Of a DNA stretch of 13,236 nucleotides, positions 6,347 through 11,941 are shown in pieces. The DNA lies in assembly GCA_007280315.1 (NCBI GenBank), contig QYQC01000015.1:1-13236 (forward strand). Direction: 5' to 3'. The notes under the pieces are model-generated. The model saw only the letters and a list, made by a program, of their open reading frames with translations, ran no database searches and was not told the origin of the DNA. Made by a program: the position numbers and the translations under genes. The stretch's first letter is position 1. Each line of letters starts with the position of its first letter. Source of the DNA: Betaproteobacteria bacterium (GTDB lineage Bacteria; Pseudomonadota; Gammaproteobacteria; Burkholderiales; SG8-39).

Positions 6347-7696
6347 ATGAAATTAGCAAAGAAAATGAAAATACTGGCGGCATCAGTAGGGACGGTCGCT
6401 ACGGTGGCTGCGGTCATGGCCAGCGGGCCGGTCCAGGCGCAGGCGAAGGAACAATTCTTCCCGTCGCTGACCTACCGCACCGGCGCCTATGCGCCCAACG
6501 GCGTGCCGTTCGGCAATGGTTATGTGGACTACTTCAAGCTGGTGAATGCCCGCGACGGCGGCATTGGCGGAGTCAAGATCACCTTCGAGGAATGCGAGAC
6601 CGGTTATGCCACCGATCGCGGCGTCGAGTGTTACGAGCGTCTGAAGGGCAAAGGTCCCACCGGCGCCACACTGTTCCAGCCGCTGTCGACCGGCATCACC
6701 TTCGCCCTGACCGACAAGGTGTTCAAGGACAAGATTCCCCTGGTCACCGCCGGCTACGGTCGCGCCGACTCGGTTGACGGCACCGTGTTCAAGTGGAACT
6801 TTCCCCTGGGTGGAACCTACTGGGACGCCGCCGACATTCTGATCCAGCATATCGGCAAGAAGGAAGGCGGCCTGGACAAGCTGAAGGGCAAGAAGATCGC
6901 CCTGGTCTATCACGACTCGCCCTATGGCAAGGAGCCGATTCCGCTCCTGCAGGAGCGTTCCAAGATGCACGGCTACGAACTCCTGCTTCTGCCGGTAACC
7001 CACCCCGGCGTGGAACAGAAAGCCACCTGGCTGCAGATCCGCCAGCAGCGTCCGGACTATGTCTTCCTCTGGGGCTGGGGTGTGATGAACTCGACCTCGA
7101 TCAAGGAAGCGGTCGCGAGCGGCTATCCGCGCGAGAAGATGTACGGCGTGTGGTGGTCAGGCGCTGAGCCCGATGTCACGCCGGCTGGCGATGGCGCCAA
7201 GGGTTACAACGCGCTGGTGTTCCTCGCGCCGGCCGGCCAGGGCCAGGTGCACAAGGACATGATCAAGTATGTCTATGACAAAGGCCAGGGCAGCGGCAAG
7301 GCGGAAGACGTCGGCGAGGTGCTGTACAACCGTGGCATGGTATCGGCGATGATGGCCGTGGAAGGCGTCAAGCGCGCCCAGTTCAAGTACGGTAAAAAGC
7401 CGTTGACCGGCGAACAGGTCCGCTGGGGACTGGAAAACCTGGCGATCGACGCCGCCGCGATCAAAAAGATCGGTTTCGAGGGCTTCATGAATCCAGTCGG
7501 GACCACCTGCGTCGATCACGAGGGCGCGCATACCGGCAGTGTCCAGGCCTGGGACGGGAAGAAATGGCATATCACCGCCGGACCGTACGAGTCAGATCTG
7601 CAGATCATCAAGCCGCTGATTCGCGCCTCGGCGGCGAAGTACGCGGCGGAGAAACACGTCCCGGTGCGCGACTGCGCCAAGGACGCGTCGTCCTGA
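6347..7696 (+). CDS. Periplasmic substrate-binding protein of HAAT-type ABC transporter
   Basis: A 449-residue extracytoplasmic ligand receptor of the Leu/Ile/Val-binding-like class (periplasmic-binding type I fold). Residues 1-33 are a typical Sec signal peptide: lysine-rich start MKLAKKMK, hydrophobic core, and a probable cleavage at AQA-KEQ. The mature part is somewhat long for the class and has two cysteines close together early (in EECETG and VECYERL) and two late (TTCVDHE, VRDCAKD) that could form disulfides. The start is set by the Shine-Dalgarno at 6332-6339; an ATG two codons earlier (6341) is possible. It would capture the imported substrate and hand it to LivHM. The ligand cannot be deduced: the nearby acyl-CoA synthetases argue for a carboxylic acid, not an amino acid. 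A strong terminator follows the stop. Confidence 0.94.
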   Translation: MKLAKKMKILAASVGTVATVAAVMASGPVQAQAKEQFFPSLTYRTGAYAPNGVPFGNGYVDYFKLVNARDGGIGGVKITFEECETGYATDRGVECYERLKGKGPTGATLFQPLSTGITFALTDKVFKDKIPLVTAGYGRADSVDGTVFKWNFPLGGTYWDAADILIQHIGKKEGGLDKLKGKKIALVYHDSPYGKEPIPLLQERSKMHGYELLLLPVTHPGVEQKATWLQIRQQRPDYVFLWGWGVMNSTSIKEAVASGYPREKMYGVWWSGAEPDVTPAGDGAKGYNALVFLAPAGQGQVHKDMIKYVYDKGQGSGKAEDVGEVLYNRGMVSAMMAVEGVKRAQFKYGKKPLTGEQVRWGLENLAIDAAAIKKIGFEGFMNPVGTTCVDHEGAHTGSVQAWDGKKWHITAGPYESDLQIIKPLIRASAAKYAAEKHVPVRDCAKDASS

Positions 7697-7708
7697 TCGT
7701 GTGAATTT

Positions 7709-7741
7709 CCGCCTGCGCCGTTCGCGGCACAGGCGGTTTTT
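7709..7741 (+). terminator. Strong rho-independent terminator with UUCG tetraloop
   Basis: The outer stem CCGCCTG (7709-7715) pairs with CAGGCGG (7730-7736). After one C/A mismatch, GCCG (7717-7720) pairs with CGGC (7725-7728) around a TTCG tetraloop (7721-7724). Five T follow (7737-7741). It lies 12 nt after the binding-protein stop and should end most transcripts of the upstream operon. Confidence 0.88.
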
Positions 7742-7748
7742 CCAGGGG

Positions 7749-7776
7749 CTCGGTTTGAGTTTCCGGAAAAACCGAG
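7749..7776. repeat. Inverted repeat CTCGGTTT / AAACCGAG
   Basis: Perfect 8-bp arms (7749-7756 and 7769-7776) around a 12-nt loop, without a following T-run, so probably not a terminator. Just downstream, AGGCC (7786-7790) and GGCCT (7801-7805) form a further short dyad. The meaning is unknown; they are part of a hairpin-rich intergenic stretch. Confidence 0.5.
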
Positions 7777-7805
7777 AAATCTAAAAGGCCGCCTGAAAAT
7801 GGCCT

Positions 7806-7882
7806 GTCGTTCCGAAGCCTAAGGCTGAGGAAGCTGCTTCTAATTGCTTCAATAGCAGATTCCTCGCCATGCTCGGAATGGC
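7806..7882. repeat. Imperfect ~75-bp palindromic element (REP/MITE-like)
   Basis: A long imperfect inverted repeat between the terminator and livF. Paired blocks from outside in: TTCCGA (7810-7815) with TCGGAA (7873-7878), GGC (7823-7825) with GCC (7866-7868), GAGGAA (7827-7832) with TTCCTC (7860-7865), and CTGCT (7834-7838) with AGCAG (7854-7858), leaving a loop of about 15 nt. On the minus strand it contains CATTCCGAG and GAGGAATCTGC. This resembles a type of dispersed extragenic palindrome seen in many bacterial genomes (from memory). It looks like a non-coding mobile or repeated element rather than a gene. Confidence 0.5.
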
Positions 7883-7894
7883 AATTGCCGAGAT

Positions 7895-7903
7895 TGTTAT
7901 TTT
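7895..7903 (+). promoter_or_regulatory. Possible extended -10 promoter of livF
   Basis: TG-T-TATTTT, an extended -10-like motif whose -35 is poor. It would start transcription near 7910, about 20 nt before livF. The perfect palindrome GGCAATTGCC (7880-7889) lies directly upstream. A promoter is expected here because a strong terminator precedes the gene, but sequence support is weak. Confidence 0.25.
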
Positions 7904-7930
7904 GCAGTTCGCTCCAAGGAGAACGCCCCG

Positions 7931-8737
7931 ATGAGTACCACCATGCTCACGGTGAATGGCATTGAAGTCATCTATAACCACGTCATTCTGGTGTTGAAGG
8001 GCGTGTCGCTGACTGTCGACGAAGGCAAGATCGTAGCCTTGCTGGGAGGCAATGGCGCGGGCAAGACGACCACGCTGCGTGCGGTGTCCAACCTGCTGAG
8101 GGGCGAGCGCGGCGACGTGACCAAGGGCTACATCGAATACAAGGGAGAGCGCATCGAGAAACTCACGCCGTCGGAGCTGGTCAGGCGCGGCGTGATTCAA
8201 GTGATGGAAGGGCGGCACTGTTTCCCGCACCTGTCGATCGAGGACAACCTCATGACCGGCGCCTACACCCGCCGCGCCGGCCGCAGCGAAATCGCCGCCG
8301 ACCTGGAAAAAGTCTACACCTACTTCCCGCGTCTGAAACAACGGCGCGCGAGCCTGGCCGGCTACACCTCGGGCGGCGAACAGCAGATGACCGCCGTCGG
8401 GCGCGCCCTGATGGCGCGGCCGACCATGATCCTGCTGGATGAGCCGTCGATGGGCCTCGCGCCGCAGCTGGTGGAAGAAATCTTCGAGATTGTGAAAAGC
8501 CTCAACCAGAAAGAGGGCGTGAGTTTTCTCCTGGCGGAGCAGAACACCATGGTGGCGCTGCGCTACGCCGATTACGGCTACATCCTCGAGAACGGCCGCG
8601 TGGTCATGGATGGTGTTGCCTCCGATCTCGCTGCCAACGAGGACGTGAAGGAATTCTACTTGGGTATTTCCAGCGGCGGGCGCAGGAGCTTTTCCGAGGT
8701 CAAGCATTACAAACGGCGCAAGCGCTGGCTCGCCTGA
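7931..8737 (+). CDS. livF: LivF-type ABC transporter ATPase
   Basis: A 268-residue second ATPase of the HAAT importer, pairing with the LivG-type subunit. Walker A GGNGAGKTT is at 39-47, Q-loop Gln90, signature TSGGEQQ at 146-152, Walker B MILLDEP at 166-172 with catalytic Glu171. In the switch position Gln204 (LAEQN) replaces His, which is normal for LivF. The C-terminus carries a basic tail (KHYKRRKRW, 258-266) beyond the usual LivF end. The Shine-Dalgarno AAGGAG (7916-7921) lies 9 nt before the ATG at 7931. Unlike the other transporter genes it is cut off from its neighbour by a terminator and a 234-nt gap, so it is probably expressed partly from its own promoter together with the downstream genes. 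Confidence 0.94.
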   Translation: MSTTMLTVNGIEVIYNHVILVLKGVSLTVDEGKIVALLGGNGAGKTTTLRAVSNLLRGERGDVTKGYIEYKGERIEKLTPSELVRRGVIQVMEGRHCFPHLSIEDNLMTGAYTRRAGRSEIAADLEKVYTYFPRLKQRRASLAGYTSGGEQQMTAVGRALMARPTMILLDEPSMGLAPQLVEEIFEIVKSLNQKEGVSFLLAEQNTMVALRYADYGYILENGRVVMDGVASDLAANEDVKEFYLGISSGGRRSFSEVKHYKRRKRWLA

Positions 8738-8828
8738 AGCCGCATCGGTCGCCGCGCGGAGCCCGCCGGTGTTTCCAGGCAGTCGACATCACGCCTCTCA
8801 TTTTCTTGCCAAAAGACCAATCTTTCCC

Positions 8829-10079
8829 ATGAGCGAGCATTACGACACTCTCGAAACGCGCGCTGCGGACGGGCGCGAAGAAGCGCTGTTCGCCGCGCTG
8901 CCGGCGCAGATCGCGCACGCAAAAGCACGTGCGCCCGGCTTCGAGCGCATCCTTGCCGGCGTCGATCCGGCGACAGTGACGACGCGCGCGGCGCTGGCCA
9001 GGCTGCCGGTCACGCGCAAATCCGATCTCGCGGAGCTGCAACAGCGCGACCCACCCCTGGGCGGCCTGAACGCGACGCCGCTCGCCAAGCTGGCGAAAAT
9101 TTTCGTATCGCCCGGGCCGGTGTATGACCCGGAAGGGAAGGCGGCCAACTGGTGGCGCACGGCGCGTGCCCTCTACGCCGCCGGTTTTCGCGAAGGCGAT
9201 TTGGTGATCAACACTTTCGCCTACCACTTCACACCGGCGGGCTCGATGATGGAGTCGGGCGCGCGTGCGCTCGGCTGCACCGTGGTTCCGACCGGAATCG
9301 GTCAGACCGAAATGCAGGTGTCCACCGTCGCCGATCTGCACATCAGTGCGTTCATCGGCACGCCGTCCTTTCTGAAATTGATCGTGGACAAAGCGGACGA
9401 ATTGAAGGCCGACATCGGCTGCCTGAAAAACGCCATGGTCGGGGGCGAGTATCTGCCGCCCGCGCTGCGCATGGCCCTGGGCGCGCGCGGCATCCGCGTC
9501 ATGCAGTCCTATGCCACCGCCGATCTCGGCCTGATCGCCTACGAATCCGCGCTGCCCGACGGCAGCGTCACCGAGGGCATGATCCTCGACGAGGACCTGT
9601 TGCTCGAAATCGTGCGCCCCGGCACCGGCGATCCGGTCGCCGAGGGCGAAGTGGGCGAGGTGGTGATTACCAGCTTCAACCGGGACTATCCGCTCGTTCG
9701 TTTCGGCACCGGCGATCTGTCCGCAGTGCTTGCAGGCGCGAGTCCGTGCGGCCGCAGCAACGTGCGCATCAAAGGCTGGATGGGACGCGCCGATCAGACC
9801 ACCAAGGTGCGCGGCATGTTCGTCACGCCGAAGCAAATGGGCGAAATCGTGCGGCGCCACCCCGAAATTCTCAAGGCGCGGTTGGTGGTTTCCGGCGCAA
9901 CCGGCAACGACAGCATGACCTTCAAGTGCGAGGTCGCAAACGAGGGCAAAGGCCTGAAAGCCGCTCTGGTGGCCGCGATCCGTGATGTGACCAAGCTGCG
10001 CGGCGAGATCGAATTCGTGCCCAGGGGCAGCCTGCCCAATGACGGCAAAGTCATCGACGACACGCGCAAGTACGATTGA
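8829..10079 (+). CDS. PaaK-like adenylate-forming protein (phenylacetate-CoA ligase family) with degenerate P-loop
   Basis: A 416-residue member of the phenylacetate-CoA ligase-like branch of adenylate-forming enzymes. PaaK-like features are the N-terminal SEHYDTLETR, the block AGFREGDLVINTF (about residues 118-130), SYATADLGLIAYES at the A5 position, VRFGTGDLSAV (ribose-binding Asp region), KVRGMFVTPKQM and the C-terminal LPNDGKVIDDTRKYD with a candidate lysine. The Ser/Thr/Gly-rich P-loop expected near residue 95-105 is missing: the site reads VSPGPVYDPEGK, so ATP binding may be altered. The ATG at 8829 matches the usual family N-terminus but has no clear ribosome site; the GTG at 8769, preceded by GGAG, would add 20 residues. 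The gap to livF is 91 nt. The context suggests a role in CoA activation of the imported acid, perhaps non-canonical. Confidence 0.85.
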   Translation: MSEHYDTLETRAADGREEALFAALPAQIAHAKARAPGFERILAGVDPATVTTRAALARLPVTRKSDLAELQQRDPPLGGLNATPLAKLAKIFVSPGPVYDPEGKAANWWRTARALYAAGFREGDLVINTFAYHFTPAGSMMESGARALGCTVVPTGIGQTEMQVSTVADLHISAFIGTPSFLKLIVDKADELKADIGCLKNAMVGGEYLPPALRMALGARGIRVMQSYATADLGLIAYESALPDGSVTEGMILDEDLLLEIVRPGTGDPVAEGEVGEVVITSFNRDYPLVRFGTGDLSAVLAGASPCGRSNVRIKGWMGRADQTTKVRGMFVTPKQMGEIVRRHPEILKARLVVSGATGNDSMTFKCEVANEGKGLKAALVAAIRDVTKLRGEIEFVPRGSLPNDGKVIDDTRKYD

Positions 10080-10122
10080 CGCCTGAGGCGGCCGCGCGCC
10101 AGTCAAAACTCCGGAGGCCGCA

Positions 10123-10974
10123 ATGAAATACAAGACACTGCTGTACGAAAAACGCGGCCGCATCGCGCGCATCACACTTAACCGGCCGCGCCGGCTGAAC
10201 GCCATCAGCCAGGCGATGCCGCGCGAAATCCGACTCGCAGTGGAGCAAGCCAACGCCGACGACGGCGTGCATGTGATCGTGGTGCAGGGCGCGGGCCGTG
10301 CGTTCTGCGCCGGCTACGACCTGAAGGATTTCGCCGAGAAGAAAGGCAGGAATTCCTATACCCAGGACATGCCGTGGGACCCGATGATCGACTACCGCGG
10401 CATGAAAGCCAACACCGACGATTTCTTTTCGCTGTGGCGAAGCTACAAGCCCACCATCTGCAAGGTGCAGGGCTACGCAGTGGCCGGCGGCAGCGACATT
10501 GCGCTGTGCGCCGATATCGTGATCATGGCCGAGGACGCGAAAATAGGCTACATGCCGGCGCGCGTCTGGGGCTGCCCGACGACGGCCATGTGGGTATTCC
10601 GTCTGGGGGCGGAAAAAGCCAAGCGCATGCTGCTTACCGGCGACACCATCGATGGCAAAACGGCGAAGGCATGGGGCCTGGTGCACGATGCGGTACCTGC
10701 GGGCGAACTCGACGCCGCAGTGGAGACGCTGGCCGGGCGCATGGCGGGCGTGCCGAGGAACCAGTTGATGATGCAAAAACTGATGATCAACCAGGCCTAC
10801 GAAAACATGGGCCTGGCGACGACGCAGATGTTCGCCACGATTTTCGACGGCATCACGCGCCACTCACCCGAAGGCCTGTGGTTCAAGGGCTATGCGGAGA
10901 AGGAAGGCTTTCACAAGGCAGTCAAGTGGCGCGACAGCGGCAAGCCGATACCGCGCGGCAAGAAGGACAAGTAG
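10123..10974 (+). CDS. Enoyl-CoA hydratase/isomerase (crotonase) family protein lacking both catalytic glutamates
   Basis: A 283-residue crotonase-fold protein acting on a CoA thioester in the cytoplasm. The two oxyanion-hole segments are intact: GAGRAFCAGYDL (56-67) and GYAVAGGSDIALCAD (117-131). At the two acid/base positions of classical hydratases (rat Glu144 and Glu164) it has Asp125 (GGSD) and Pro145 (GYMPARVWG). Simple hydratase chemistry is therefore doubtful; an isomerase, hydrolase or C-C cleaving activity, or a specialised hydratase, is possible. The insert 71-100 (EKKGRN to NTDD) near the active-site loop and the long C-terminus (240-283, basic) may shape a large acyl pocket. The Shine-Dalgarno GGAGG lies about 6 nt before the ATG at 10123. 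It is 43 nt after the PaaK-like gene and 5 nt before the next gene, so cotranscribed. Confidence 0.9.
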   Translation: MKYKTLLYEKRGRIARITLNRPRRLNAISQAMPREIRLAVEQANADDGVHVIVVQGAGRAFCAGYDLKDFAEKKGRNSYTQDMPWDPMIDYRGMKANTDDFFSLWRSYKPTICKVQGYAVAGGSDIALCADIVIMAEDAKIGYMPARVWGCPTTAMWVFRLGAEKAKRMLLTGDTIDGKTAKAWGLVHDAVPAGELDAAVETLAGRMAGVPRNQLMMQKLMINQAYENMGLATTQMFATIFDGITRHSPEGLWFKGYAEKEGFHKAVKWRDSGKPIPRGKKDK

Positions 10975-10979
10975 CGCGC

Positions 10980-11840
10980 ATGCGCTGGCGTTGCGTTCCG
11001 GCGGTCGCGCTGTTCGCGCTTGGCGCTTCGGCGGCCGTTGCGCAGCCGGTGTCCGCCGAGGAAGTTCCCTACGTGCGCACGCCGCAGGCAGTGGTGGACA
11101 AGATGCTCGATCTGGCCGAAATCGGCGTTGACGATTTTCTGATCGACCTTGGGTCGGGCGACGGCCGCATCGTGATCACCGCCGCGCAACAGCGCGGCGC
11201 GCGCGGTTTCGGCGTCGAGCTCGACGCCAGCCTGGTCGAGGCGAGCAATGAAGCCGCGCGCATGGCCGGCGTCGCAGCACGCGCGCAGTTCTTCGAGCGC
11301 GACCTGTTCGACACCGATATTCGCGAAGCGAGCGTACTCACCATGTACCTGCTGCCCTCGGTGAATCTGCTACTGCGGCCGCGGCTCTTGGCCGAACTCA
11401 GGCCCGGCACTCGCGTGGTTTCGCACGACTGGGACATGGGCGAATGGCAGCCGGACGCCAAGGTGGTGTTGCAAGGCCAGGCGAAGCCGGTGATGCCGAT
11501 GAAAACGAGCACCGTCTACCTCTGGATCGTGCCCGCCAGGGTCGCCGGCACCTGGAACCTGCAGGTCGAGGGCGCCGCCGGACAGGAATCGATAGCAATT
11601 GAGTTCACGCAACGATTTCAGGAAATTGCCGGAGTCGCCGCGCGCGCGCGCGGGCGCACGCTGCTGCAAAGCGCGCACCTGCGCGGGCCGGAGATACGCT
11701 TCGCCCTGATCGACGAGACTCGCCGACCGTCCGAGCCGTTGCATTTCTTCGGCCGGGTGTACGGCGATACCATGGAAGGGACCGTGATGGAAGGTGCGAC
11801 TGCGAAAGGTTCGCGCTGGCGCGCGCTTCGCGGCGGTTGA
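10980..11840 (+). CDS. Exported class I SAM-dependent methyltransferase with C-terminal beta-rich domain
   Basis: A 286-residue protein whose first ~26 residues form a Sec-type signal peptide (MRWR, a hydrophobic stretch, then probable cleavage at AVA-Q or VSA-E). A Rossmann methyltransferase domain follows: motif I DLGSGDGR (56-63), acidic residue Glu80 at the end of strand 2 (GFGVELD), and LTMYLLPSVN (120-129) at the motif IV position. The motif pattern is most like the lysine-methyltransferase (Dot1/FAM173-like) group, judged from memory. Residues 188-286 are a beta-rich tail (AGTWNLQVEG to GDTMEGTV to WRALRGG) resembling small lipocalin-like barrels. The reading frame is open far upstream, but the ATG at 10980, 5 nt after the crotonase stop, is the start that yields a signal peptide. 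The target is unknown, and SAM is not known in the periplasm. Confidence 0.82.
   Translation: MRWRCVPAVALFALGASAAVAQPVSAEEVPYVRTPQAVVDKMLDLAEIGVDDFLIDLGSGDGRIVITAAQQRGARGFGVELDASLVEASNEAARMAGVAARAQFFERDLFDTDIREASVLTMYLLPSVNLLLRPRLLAELRPGTRVVSHDWDMGEWQPDAKVVLQGQAKPVMPMKTSTVYLWIVPARVAGTWNLQVEGAAGQESIAIEFTQRFQEIAGVAARARGRTLLQSAHLRGPEIRFALIDETRRPSEPLHFFGRVYGDTMEGTVMEGATAKGSRWRALRGG
11639..11652 (+). repeat. CG dinucleotide tract, seven units
   Basis: Seven uninterrupted CG units inside the methyltransferase gene, longer than the five-unit tract that breaks the synthetase. Here the frame is intact on both sides. A similar five-unit tract occurs near the right edge (13220-13230). Such tracts are candidate slippage sites. 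Confidence 0.8.
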
Positions 11841-11841
11841 C

Positions 11842-11871
11842 TTGACCATGGTCGGCGCTGCGGGATACATT
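11842..11871 (+). promoter_or_regulatory. Likely sigma70 promoter of the AtuA-family gene
   Basis: A -35 TTGACC (11842-11847, 5 of 6 consensus) and a -10-like TACATT (11866-11871, 4 of 6) are 18 bp apart. It begins directly after the methyltransferase stop and would give a leader of about 64 nt. The perfect palindrome GACCATGGTC (11844-11853) overlaps the -35 and could be an operator. Confidence 0.45.
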
Positions 11872-11941
11872 GCCTCTTATCCGTGAAGGGCACCACGCCT
11901 TCTCTCTCCGCAAAGATTCACACACTTCAAGGACACAGCTC

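Noticed and set aside
8700..10253. A 517-codon minus-strand open frame opposite the PaaK-like gene
   Set aside because: No recognisable domain, antisense composition, and it covers a plus-strand gene with clear family motifs.
10374..10979. An upstream extension of the methyltransferase frame through the crotonase gene
   Set aside because: The extension is an out-of-frame reading of the crotonase gene. The ATG at 10980 gives a signal peptide and normal spacing.
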